Shown one piece after another: positions 1-6,022 of a stretch of 13,480 nucleotides of DNA (position 1 is its first letter; each line of letters begins with the position of its first letter). The DNA is taken from positions 1 to 13,480 of the forward strand of contig JAEUWE010000017.1 in the NCBI GenBank assembly GCA_016791465.1. The letters are read 5' to 3'. The notes beneath the pieces were generated by a model that saw nothing but the letters and a program-made list of their open reading frames with translations, searched no databases and was not told the origin of the DNA. This stretch comes from Pseudobdellovibrionaceae bacterium. Its GTDB lineage: Bacteria; Bdellovibrionota; Bdellovibrionia; Bdellovibrionales; JAMPXM01. The translations under genes and the position numbers were made by a program.

Positions 1-475
1 TAGCCGCCTCAAGTTTTTCGCGGTGTTTGCGAACAAACTCGAGGACTTGGTTGGCGATGAGGCCATTTTTATGGCCGAACTCAATCGACTCCATGAAGTT
101 GCGAACACCGCTGGTGACGACTTCTTCATCAATGTATGTTGAAAGCAGGCGAGCTGCCAGGAGCGAATACTGCGGTTCTTCGCCGATCAGCAATGATGCT
201 GTTTGGACGCAGAGGTCGTCGAGTTCTTTGGTGGTGGCGCCGTCGTAGAGGCCAGAGATCGCGCGGATCGCCACACGGTGCGGATCGACTTCATTGAGTC
301 CGCCGCAGAGACGCGTGACGCGGTCAACGATCTTCAAAACATTCACGGGTTCAAGTCGGCCATCGCGCTTTTTTACGCGCATCAGCGGAACGGCCGCGGC
401 GCCCATTGCGCTTGAGTTTTTTGGGCCGGAGCTGTCGTGCTTTGCCGTGGTTTCAGTATTGTTTGTGATTTCCAT
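1..475 (-). CDS. nrdA: Ribonucleoside-diphosphate reductase, alpha (large) subunit, N-terminal part
   Basis: This is the first 158 codons of a gene that runs off the left edge. The enzyme reduces ribonucleoside diphosphates to deoxyribonucleotides in the cytoplasm. After a polar tail of about 30 residues, the product shows an ATP-cone regulatory domain: MRVKKRDGRLEPVN followed by KIVDRV at about residues 32-52, and then YDGATTKELDDL. Next comes the start of the NrdA N-terminal region, with EEPQYSLLAARLLSTYIDEE at about residues 98-117. The ATP cone normally binds ATP or dATP and sets overall activity. The catalytic cysteines lie outside the window. The start is an ATG at 475-473, with AGGAGG about 8 bases upstream on the minus strand. 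A class Ia alpha subunit fits best; other ATP-cone reductases (NrdJ, NrdD) fit the residues after the cone less well. Family assignment is confident, the exact subclass less so. Confidence 0.88.
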   Translation of the reverse strand, partial: MEITNNTETTAKHDSSGPKNSSAMGAAAVPLMRVKKRDGRLEPVNVLKIVDRVTRLCGGLNEVDPHRVAIRAISGLYDGATTKELDDLCVQTASLLIGEEPQYSLLAARLLSTYIDEEVVTSGVRNFMESIEFGHKNGLIANQVLEFVRKHREKLEAA

Positions 476-619
476 TCCGTTGGCCTCCTGCTTCGGGTCT
501 CGAGACATCATGCTCAAGGTCACTGGTTGAGGGCGACTGCTGAAGCTTTTTGTTTATGTTTACGTTCGGTCATCCTTGCGGCCGAGATGGAGACGGCTTG
601 GAGTGACCGGGGGATCGAT

Positions 620-650
620 TGAATCAATTCATTTTCGGTGAATCAACTCA
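620..650. repeat. Two direct copies of TGAATCAA (19-bp spacing)
   Basis: TGAATCAATTCA (620-631) and TGAATCAACTCA (639-650) differ at one position and lie 19 bases apart. The first copy is itself an inverted repeat (TGAAT-ca-ATTCA). Both sit about 150-175 bases upstream of the nrdA start. Two similar sites nearly two helical turns apart are a common arrangement for a cooperative regulator. This is only a candidate. Confidence 0.3.
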
Positions 651-867
651 AAGAATCTCAAACAGGTCATCTTCGCCGCATCCGCTCTGGCTGCGGATTT
701 GGAGCCAGTGTTCAATCAGTAGTTCCGCTTTGGAACCGGCTCCATTCGATCGACGCTATTGGTGGTCTTTTTTTCTGTCAAAGAGGATTTAAGAAGTATC
801 TTGAGAAGATTTTTATTTGCGATCTTGCGTCGAAATTTGAGCACGGGTCTCACGCTGTTAGGCCTGC

Positions 868-884
868 CAAATTCCTAGAATTTG
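868..884. repeat. Perfect 7-bp inverted repeat (possible operator)
   Basis: CAAATTC, three bases (cta), then GAATTTG form a perfect 17-base palindrome in the non-coding region upstream of nrdA. It lacks a T run, so it is not a terminator. The size suits a dimeric regulator, but no regulator family was recognised. Confidence 0.4.
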
Positions 885-990
885 CGTCATTTCGCAGGGT
901 TTCCTGCATATTTTTTTGGCTAATGCAGGGCGCGTCACCGACGAGAATCTGTCGCTGTTCTGTCAGTAAAACTGCTCTGTGTGCAGGCAG

Positions 991-2166
991 TCAATTTTTT
1001 GACGGGCGCTCCGGATGCTCCCAGAGCCACCCTTTGTAGACGAAGAAGCCGACGATTCCGAGTGCCACAGCGAACATCCCCGCGATCACCGTGTAGTAGC
1101 CATGTTCGTATTGAAGCTCGGGCATGTGCACGAAGTTCATTCCATAGATTCCCGCGATGAAGTTCAAAGGGAGAAAGACGGTTGAGATCATCGTGAGAGT
1201 CTTCATGATCGCATTCATTTTTTGGTTGGTCATTGAGTGCCACGTATCGACAAGGACCGATATCATCTCCATCGAGAGCGAGAGCGAATCTGTGACCTGC
1301 GAGACGTGATCAGACAGATCGCGAAGATAGATCCGCGTGTTCTCTTGAAAAACACTCTGCTCGACTTGAACTTTGTTGAGAAGATCTCGCACGGGGAAGA
1401 TGGTTTTTCGGAGCCAGAGGATTTCGCGTTTGAGTGCGTAAATTTGCGCAAGGTGGGAGTCGCGCGGCCCTTTGCGCAGTTCGTCCTCGAGGAGCTCAAT
1501 TCGCTCTGCGAGCTGATCGACGACCTGGAGGTAGCCGTCGACGATGGCGTCGAGCAGGGCATAGAGCAAATGGTCGGTCCCGCGGCTTCGGATTTTGCCG
1601 GTCTTGGTTCGAATGCGATCGCGGATGCGGCCAAAAATATCGCCGGGCTTCTCTTGAAAGGTGGCAAGCGTTTGGCCTTTAAGAATGAGACTCACGTGTT
1701 CTGAAATGAGCGGTCGGTTGCCTCCGGGAAGCGATGGATCTTCGGGGCCGAGGTAGATCATTTTGAGAGCGAAGAAGAAGTAGTCGGGATAGGACTCAAA
1801 CTGCGGTCGGAGATGACAGTTCACGACGTCTTCGCTGGTGAGCGGGTGAAGGTCGAGAGTGTGACTGACCTGCGTGATGAGGTTCACATCGTGGACGCCC
1901 TCAACGTCAACCCAGAGAGCGCGGTCGTTGGTTTTCGTGAGGGTTTGAAGGCCGCTGGTGTCGATGTGAAGCCATTCTTCGACTTGATCTTCAGAGAAGC
2001 GAATGGCGGTGATGAACGGATCAAACTCGGGCTTCTGACCGACGTGAATCGGTGTGCCCGGAGGTGCGCCGATTTTACTCGGATTGATTTTTTCGATGAG
2101 AGTGAAATTCGATCGTCGTCGGCGTGGCGCGGATCGAAATGGATTGTTCAGGCGCATTCTGCTCAT
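991..2166 (-). CDS. corA: CorA-type magnesium/cobalt transport protein
   Basis: The product is a pentameric inner-membrane channel for divalent cations, mainly Mg2+. From the chosen ATG it has 391 residues, close to the family norm. A cytoplasmic alpha/beta domain and a long helical stalk come first. The stalk includes the stretch LLDAIVDGYLQVVDQLAERI, typical of this family. Two membrane segments lie at the C-terminus. The signature GMN, within FIAGIYGMNF, is at about residues 342-344 and ends the first segment (about 324-343). It is followed by MPEL in the periplasmic loop. The second segment spans about 358-377 and leads to a short basic tail. The stop is TGA at 993-991. The start is uncertain: an in-frame GTG at 2202 would add 12 residues, an ATG at 2157 would remove three, and none has a good ribosome site. 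The gene is divergent from the DUF4123 gene. Confidence 0.93.
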   Translation of the reverse strand: MSRMRLNNPFRSAPRRRRSNFTLIEKINPSKIGAPPGTPIHVGQKPEFDPFITAIRFSEDQVEEWLHIDTSGLQTLTKTNDRALWVDVEGVHDVNLITQVSHTLDLHPLTSEDVVNCHLRPQFESYPDYFFFALKMIYLGPEDPSLPGGNRPLISEHVSLILKGQTLATFQEKPGDIFGRIRDRIRTKTGKIRSRGTDHLLYALLDAIVDGYLQVVDQLAERIELLEDELRKGPRDSHLAQIYALKREILWLRKTIFPVRDLLNKVQVEQSVFQENTRIYLRDLSDHVSQVTDSLSLSMEMISVLVDTWHSMTNQKMNAIMKTLTMISTVFLPLNFIAGIYGMNFVHMPELQYEHGYYTVIAGMFAVALGIVGFFVYKGWLWEHPERPSKN

Positions 2167-2275
2167 ATTGAGACTGTAAAGTGAAAAAGGAAGCGGTGTC
2201 ACCGTCTCGAATTGAGAAGATGATAAAAATAGGGCTTCAGGCGCTTCGTGTAAAAATCCGATAGGTCATCCGAGT
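2167..2275. promoter_or_regulatory. Divergent promoter region, corA / DUF4123 gene
   Basis: This is the short interval between two divergent genes, so it should hold both promoters. On the minus strand TATCAT (2225-2220) is a 5-of-6 match to a -10 box, but no good -35 box precedes it. No plus-strand promoter stands out. If TATCAT is used, the transcript would begin only some 10 bases before the GTG at 2202, which favours the ATG at 2166 as the corA start. Confidence 0.3.
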
Positions 2276-3253
2276 ATGGGTGCACCGTCATTTTTAAAAT
2301 CTTCAGCGGCCTTGGATTCTGACCTCGCGTCCCGAGAGAAGCTTGTGGCGCTCTCAGCCGCAGGTAAGCTCTATGCGCTGCTGGATCCTTTCTTTGAAAG
2401 CTACGCGTTCGAGCCCAGTCGAAAGCTTGAACTTCGCGACACGGATCCTCAGTTCTATGAAATGATCGCGTGGGATCGGGTCACGTACGAGCCTCCGCGA
2501 TTGGTGCAGGTGCCTCTCGAGGGGCTTTCGCTTCTTCTCGATGGTCTTTCGACCGAGCGTTGGGGTGTGTTTGTTATCTCTCGATACTCTCTCGAAGAAC
2601 TTGCAATGCATCTGCAGCGATTTGTGATTGCTCGCGGCCCTGATGAGAATCCTTACTTTTTGCGATTTCACGACGCATCGGTTCTTGGTGTACTCCTTGA
2701 GACCTGGGATGCGTCGTCGCGAGCGCGTTTCTTTGGGCCGATTGATGCCTTTGGTCTTCCTGATCTTGACAGCATGGAAGTGAAGATCGTGAGCTCTCCT
2801 GTTGGAGTGAAATCACGAAAAGCCGTTCGTCCTGAGGCTTGTCTTTTGGATCTTGGGCGAAAGCAACTGGAGCAGTGTGGTCGAGCGATTGAAGGCGATT
2901 TGGTGAAGGTGATTCAGTGGCACCTGCGCGGCCATCATTCGCGCGTCGTTCAGCACTTGAGTCGAGAACAGCTTGAAAAGCGTGTGGAGGTCGCCGTGAT
3001 GCGCGCTCGCCGCTACGGCTTTCAATCCGTCTCTGACCTTGCGGGCTTTGCCGCGCTGATGTTTGAGCTTGCTCCTAATTTTGATGAGCATCCGAGCTTT
3101 AAACGGGTCCTTGCGGACCGCGATACCGTTCCAGAGATGAAGCTCCGTCGTCTCTCGCAGACGATCTCCGAAAATGACTGGAAAGAGGCCCTTCAGCTCT
3201 TTGATCGCGAATTCTGGCCGCGATCGCTCGCATTTCTCGCCAAGCGAAGCTGA
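2276..3253 (+). CDS. DUF4123 domain protein (T6SS effector adaptor-like)
   Basis: The 325-residue product has an N-terminal DUF4123 domain, recognised by its ordered motifs: KLYALLD (31-37), WGVFVISRYSLEELAMHLQR (96-115), YFLRFHDASVL (127-137) and FFGPI (152-156). In the known family (Tap/TEC, VasW) these cytoplasmic proteins load a toxic effector onto a VgrG spike for type VI secretion. Residues from about 195 form a helical, charged region similar to the C-terminal part seen in many DUF4123 proteins. There is no signal peptide or membrane segment. The ATG at 2276 has only a weak ribosome site. No VgrG, PAAR, Hcp, effector or immunity gene lies beside it: the neighbours are corA (divergent) and a PHA synthase (convergent). 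The domain call is fairly firm; a secretion role in this organism is an inference. Confidence 0.72.
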   Translation: MGAPSFLKSSAALDSDLASREKLVALSAAGKLYALLDPFFESYAFEPSRKLELRDTDPQFYEMIAWDRVTYEPPRLVQVPLEGLSLLLDGLSTERWGVFVISRYSLEELAMHLQRFVIARGPDENPYFLRFHDASVLGVLLETWDASSRARFFGPIDAFGLPDLDSMEVKIVSSPVGVKSRKAVRPEACLLDLGRKQLEQCGRAIEGDLVKVIQWHLRGHHSRVVQHLSREQLEKRVEVAVMRARRYGFQSVSDLAGFAALMFELAPNFDEHPSFKRVLADRDTVPEMKLRRLSQTISENDWKEALQLFDREFWPRSLAFLAKRS

Positions 3254-3443
3254 GCTCAATCCTCCTCTCCAAACAGCTGGGATCCTTCCCCGTGCAACGC
3301 GAATACCTACTGGTTTTAGTTTTGCGGACGTGCTTTCTCTCCATTTCATGCGGTTTGACAGTGAGCTGCTGTTGGTGGTAGACCCTCGGTCACTACGAAA
3401 ACGCGGCGTGCTTCTTCGTATCGACGAAGCTATGGCGAGCTCA
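3254..3443. other. Convergent gap between DUF4123 gene and PHA synthase
   Basis: These 190 bases separate two stop codons. There is a small hairpin TTCGT-atcg-ACGAA at 3415-3428 without a T run. No terminator or small gene is evident on either strand. Confidence 0.35.
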
Positions 3444-4454
3444 TCACGACAGAATAAACTCATTGAGCTTTGGCCAGATGCTTTCTCTTGTTCGCTTTGA
3501 GAGTACGGCGCCAATGTGGCCACCTTTGGCATGAATCAACTCGGCGGACGGCAGAATGGCGCGCACCGCTTCGGCCGAGTCGAGAGAAACGATGTGGTCG
3601 TCAGTTGCAATAAGGGCCAGTGTCTTCGGGGCGACTGAGCGAAATGCCTCGGCTCGCATGAGGAGATCGTTATCGCGATAAAGTGGAATCAAGAGGTCTC
3701 GAAAGAGGCCCGAGGGCAACGACACATTGTCGTTTGACCAGAGCTCCATTTGGAAAAAACTTTCGCGAAAATCTCGGCTCTTTGCGCGTTTTGCGAAGTC
3801 CACCCACTTCATCGGAGTGGCGCTGGGTTTGAGCATGAGGAAGCTCGCTTGAAGGACAGGCCATGGGATGTGGTTAAAACTTCTCGCGAACGCATCCGGG
3901 TTCCAAGTCGGTGTTCGAAACCAGGTGTTGAGAATGGAGTTATTGTCGAAGTCGATTGGCGTGGTGAGAAGAAGTAGACGCTGTTTGCGCGCTGTTCTTT
4001 TGGAGCATCGGCGTTGCTCAAGAAGATGATAGAGCGCGAGATTGCCTCCAAGGCAGTGGCCAAGGACCGTTTCAGGGGCATCCTCGGCAAGCGGCGAGAG
4101 AGCTTCGAGCGCATTCAGTGCCGGCCGGATGCGGTCGCGGAGGAGGCTCTGGAGACCGAGGTCGACTTCGGATTCCCCTGGGATGCCCCAGTCAAAGAGC
4201 GCAACCTCGATTCCGTTTCGCAGGAAGTTTTGAATCAAACTTTTTCCACGGCCGAGATCGAGAATATAGGGTCGATTGATCAGCGAAGGAAATATCACGA
4301 CGCGGGCTTTGGCTGGAGCTTCCCATGCAGAGTAGAGGCGAAGGCGCATCGAGCCCCTTCGAAAGACAGTATCAAAACCCGAGGCTTCGAAGAGGCGATC
4401 GTCGAGAAGGGGAAAGCGTTTAGAGTGCTCAAGAAGCCGAACTCCCGATAGCAT
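3444..4454 (-). CDS. phaC: Class III-like poly(R)-hydroxyalkanoate synthase, PhaC subunit
   Basis: This alpha/beta-hydrolase-fold enzyme (336 residues) should join (R)-3-hydroxyacyl-CoA units into the storage polyester on the surface of cytoplasmic PHA granules. The nucleophile motif is GHCLGG (132-137) with Cys134, where class III enzymes usually have G-x-C-x-GG. The catalytic Asp is D286 in DDHI and the His is H313 in GGHIG. From memory of the Allochromatium vinosum enzyme (C149, D302, H331), these spacings match within two residues. Other family matches are SLINRPYILDLGRGKS and VALFDWGIPGES (58-95), PVLQASFLMLKP, and FFQMELWSNDN. The product starts about 15 residues later than a typical class III PhaC. 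Its ATG has no good ribosome site and lies three bases after the TAG of an upstream 59-codon frame in the same reading phase. No full-length phaE is nearby. A related esterase is possible, but the catalytic Cys argues for a synthase. Confidence 0.78.
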   Translation of the reverse strand: MLSGVRLLEHSKRFPLLDDRLFEASGFDTVFRRGSMRLRLYSAWEAPAKARVVIFPSLINRPYILDLGRGKSLIQNFLRNGIEVALFDWGIPGESEVDLGLQSLLRDRIRPALNALEALSPLAEDAPETVLGHCLGGNLALYHLLEQRRCSKRTARKQRLLLLTTPIDFDNNSILNTWFRTPTWNPDAFARSFNHIPWPVLQASFLMLKPSATPMKWVDFAKRAKSRDFRESFFQMELWSNDNVSLPSGLFRDLLIPLYRDNDLLMRAEAFRSVAPKTLALIATDDHIVSLDSAEAVRAILPSAELIHAKGGHIGAVLSKRTRESIWPKLNEFILS

Positions 4455-4457
4455 GCT

Positions 4458-4637
4458 CTACGGCGTCCGTCGTTTGAGGAGAAGGCGTGAATACGAAATC
4501 GCGTTGAGTGTAAGTCCAGCCGAGTTGAGGACGTGCTCGTTGGTGGCGAGCGCGATGAACTTTTTGTCGATCGCCGTCAGCCAGTGCTGAAGATCGCGAT
4601 TCTTCAAGCCGTCCTTTGTTTTCTTTTGGTTCCTCAT
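4458..4637 (-). CDS. 59-codon ORF directly upstream of phaC (small protein or detached N-terminus)
   Basis: The frame runs from ATG (4637-4635) to TAG (4460-4458), and phaC begins three bases later in the same phase. The predicted peptide is basic and starts MRNQKKTKDGLKNRDLQHW. It has a helical middle (TAIDKKFIALATNEHVLNSA) and an end (GLTLNAISYSRLLLKRRTP) that loosely recalls the C-terminal helices of PhaE, the partner subunit class III synthases need. That likeness is by eye only. A stop codon lies two codons before the ATG, and the ribosome site is weak. Three readings are possible: a true small protein translationally coupled to phaC, the N-terminal part of a longer PhaC cut by a C-to-T nonsense change (CAG to TAG), or a chance frame in the phaC leader. 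No function is assigned. Confidence 0.45.
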   Translation of the reverse strand: MRNQKKTKDGLKNRDLQHWLTAIDKKFIALATNEHVLNSAGLTLNAISYSRLLLKRRTP

Positions 4638-4709
4638 TGCCTAAGCAGATCAGGAGCTACTCATGGGAAGCAAGATAATCGTGCTCAGCGGAGGTTCGTC
4701 TAGGTTACA

Positions 4710-4731
4710 ACTTAGAGCATGTGCTCTAAGT
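4710..4731. repeat. 22-bp palindrome, candidate operator
   Basis: ACTTAGAGCA, two bases (TG) and TGCTCTAAGT are perfect 10-base arms. The site lies about 75 bases upstream of the 59-codon ORF and 110 bases upstream of the phasin start. No T run follows on either strand, so it is not a terminator. Its symmetry and position suit a dimeric repressor acting on both directions. Confidence 0.6.
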
Positions 4732-4750
4732 GTGTTCAGGAATTTCGAAT

Positions 4751-4770
4751 TGTTTGCGTCGGAGCAAACA
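4751..4770. repeat. Inverted repeat upstream of phasin gene
   Basis: TGTTTGC, six bases (gtcgga) and GCAAACA form perfect 7-base arms, 70 bases before the phasin start. It may be a second operator or, if transcribed, a 5' hairpin in the phasin mRNA. Confidence 0.4.
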
Positions 4771-4840
4771 GAGGCGAAACATGGTGATGGATCCAAAATG
4801 ACATCTTAAATGACCTAGCCAAACAATTCGGGAGGAATTC

Positions 4841-5173
4841 ATGGCATCAACGAACACAGGGAATGCGTTCAATCCAGCGGCCTTCGGTGCCGGTTTCGAA
4901 ACGGCTGTTGCCGTAGCAAATTTGTGGAAGGATTTTTTTGCGCAGCAGTTCAAGATTTCGCAGGCTGTTTCGCAAACAGTGGCAGAGCAAACTTTTGCTT
5001 TTGCACGCAAAGGAACAGAGTTTGCGACGGCGCAGTTTGCAGATGGTTTGAAGTTTCAACAAGAAGCTTTGAAGGTTGGCGGCGGTCTTTGTGAAACAGG
5101 TTTTGGCTATGCTGATACCATTCGCAAAACGGCGTTTGATGTTGTCGAGAAAGCTGAAAAAACAGCGAAGTAA
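4841..5173 (+). CDS. Phasin family (PHA granule-associated) protein
   Basis: The 110-residue product has no signal peptide or membrane segment and is predicted to be almost entirely helical. A short N-terminal part (MASTNTGNAFNPAAFGAGFE) is followed by amphipathic helices rich in Ala, Phe, Gln and Lys, such as LWKDFFAQQFKISQAVSQTV and FARKGTEFATAQFADGLKFQ. The C-terminus is lysine-rich (VVEKAEKTAK). This size and composition are usual for phasins, small proteins that coat PHA granules and control their number and size. The ATG is well supported by GGGAGG about 6 bases upstream. The call rests on composition plus the divergent PHA synthase, since phasins have little fixed sequence. A strong terminator follows, so the gene is monocistronic and, with its good ribosome site, probably abundantly expressed. 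Confidence 0.7.
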   Translation: MASTNTGNAFNPAAFGAGFETAVAVANLWKDFFAQQFKISQAVSQTVAEQTFAFARKGTEFATAQFADGLKFQQEALKVGGGLCETGFGYADTIRKTAFDVVEKAEKTAK

Positions 5174-5189
5174 TTGATTTTGTCTTTTG

Positions 5190-5251
5190 CGGCCAGACCA
5201 GCAATCGGGAGACCCCTCTCTCTTCGGTTGTCGGTCTGGCCGTTTTTTTTT
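5190..5251 (+). terminator. Rho-independent terminator of the phasin gene
   Basis: CGGCCAGACC (5190-5199) pairs perfectly with GGTCTGGCCG (5233-5242). After a mismatch the stem can extend further inwards (CAATCG with CGGTTG). Nine T residues follow directly (5243-5251). It begins 16 bases after the phasin stop and works only in the plus direction. Confidence 0.92.
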
Positions 5252-5271
5252 GTCTCGAAAAGGGATTTGAG

Positions 5272-5290
5272 TCGAGCCGTCTCGGCTTGA
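5272..5290. repeat. Imperfect inverted repeat upstream of HD-GYP gene
   Basis: TCGAGCCG, three bases (tct) and CGGCTTGA form 8-base arms with one mismatch, between the phasin terminator and the HD-GYP gene. It could be an operator or a short 5' hairpin. No regulator was identified. Confidence 0.3.
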
Positions 5291-5359
5291 AACATAAAAA
5301 TGCCAATTCACTCTGACACAGACTTAGGTTCTGGTCGCGGGATCCCGATAGGAATTGGC

Positions 5360-6022
5360 ATGGCATACGATATTCCTACATGGTCGTTTGGTGTGGCTCG
5401 ATCGATCATGTCGATGGTCCGAATGAAAGATGCGGCGACGTACGAGCACTGTGTACGCGTATCGCGAATGTCCCGGTCCCTGGCCCTCGCGGCGGGTCTC
5501 AATGAGTTTGATCAGAAGATCGTGGAGTTCGCTGGACTCTTCCACGACATTGGCAAGGTCGGTGTCCCGGATAGCGTTCTCTTGAAGCCCGACAAGCTGA
5601 CAAATGATGAATATGAGACGATGAAGTCACACCCCGTGTTGTCAGTCGAAATTTTGCGGCCGCTCTCGCAGGTTGAGTTTTACGAGCTCACGATCCCTGG
5701 CGTTCGGCATCATCACGAACGATTTGATGGTCGAGGTTATCCGCACGGCGTGAGTGGTGAAGAGATCCCTCTGGCCAGTCGTATTATCCTCGTGGTCGAT
5801 ACATTTGATGCGATGACGGCCACAAGGCCTTACCGCAAAGGTCTGCCGGCAGAAGTGGCTTATAAGGAGCTTGCTGACTTTGCGGGTCGTCAGTTCGATC
5901 CGCAGCTTGTGAAGATCTTCTTAGACTCGCATGCGATGTGGAAGTCTCAGGACCGACAGCAGTTCGATGAGGTGAATAACCTTGTGCTGCCATCAGTCGT
6001 TATCGACAACAAAGCCGCTTAG
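5360..6022 (+). CDS. HD-GYP domain protein, probable cyclic-di-GMP phosphodiesterase
   Basis: From the chosen start this is a 220-residue protein that is almost entirely an HD-GYP domain, with no sensor or receiver domain. Enzymes of this family break down the second messenger cyclic di-GMP. The expected residues are present: the early metal-binding His in YEHCVRV, the HD pair in FHDIGK, the His in KSHP, HHHERFDGRGYP, and the Asp in VVDTFDAMT. An intact set suggests activity. ATG 5360 is preceded by AGGA at a 6-base spacing. An in-frame ATG at 5300 would add 20 residues but has no ribosome site and odd codons (TTA, ATA). The stop overlaps the stop of the convergent hydrolase gene. A short imperfect inverted repeat (5272-5290) lies upstream. 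With no input domain, control is probably at expression level or through a partner. Confidence 0.88.
   Translation: MAYDIPTWSFGVARSIMSMVRMKDAATYEHCVRVSRMSRSLALAAGLNEFDQKIVEFAGLFHDIGKVGVPDSVLLKPDKLTNDEYETMKSHPVLSVEILRPLSQVEFYELTIPGVRHHHERFDGRGYPHGVSGEEIPLASRIILVVDTFDAMTATRPYRKGLPAEVAYKELADFAGRQFDPQLVKIFLDSHAMWKSQDRQQFDEVNNLVLPSVVIDNKAA

Larger units (their letters stand above)
476..990 (-). promoter_or_regulatory. Long non-coding leader upstream of nrdA
   Basis: These 515 bases lie between the corA stop codon and the nrdA start, both on the minus strand, and hold no convincing gene. They should carry the nrdA promoter and its control sites. Visible elements read on the minus strand are: a perfect TTGACA hexamer (776-781) with only a poor -10 match (TAGCGT, 753-758) 17 bases on; two copies of TTGATTCA at 19-base spacing (620-650); a perfect palindrome CAAATTC-cta-GAATTTG (868-884); and a 7-bp inverted repeat CCTGCAT/ATGCAGG (903-929). 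I see no convincing NrdR box (ACAC-AT-rich-GTGT pair) or cobalamin riboswitch. There is no rho-independent terminator after corA, so some read-through into nrdA is possible. Confidence 0.4.
4638..4840. promoter_or_regulatory. Divergent control region of the PHA locus
   Basis: These 203 bases separate the phaC unit (minus) from the phasin gene (plus). They hold two inverted repeats: a 22-base palindrome (4710-4731) and a 7-bp repeat (4751-4770). The strong phasin ribosome site GGGAGG ends about 6 bases before the ATG. I could not settle -35/-10 boxes for either direction. In many PHA-forming bacteria the phasin gene is repressed by a PHA-sensing DNA-binding protein (PhaR or a similar regulator) bound in just such a region. 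No regulator gene lies in this window. Confidence 0.5.

Noticed and set aside
903..929. CCTGCAT/ATGCAGG hairpin as a corA terminator
   Set aside because: On the minus strand no T run follows the stem; the T run seen is on the plus strand inside the loop.
638..1039. 133-codon plus-strand frame in the nrdA leader
   Set aside because: It has no ribosome site, a product rich in Cys, Ser and Arg with no family features, and it overlaps the end of corA on the other strand.
1237..2184. Plus-strand frames of 155 and 123 codons
   Set aside because: They are antisense to corA, which has unmistakable family motifs; their products look like mirror frames.
2257..2264. TCCGATAG resembling a flagellar sigma-28 -10 element
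   Set aside because: There is no TAAA-type -35 element at the right distance, and it lies too close to the DUF4123 start.
2813..3532. 239-codon minus-strand frame
   Set aside because: It is antisense to the DUF4123 gene and overlaps the phaC end; its product is basic and Ser/Arg-rich without motifs.
4014..4451. 145-codon plus-strand frame
   Set aside because: It lies wholly antisense to phaC and has no ribosome site.
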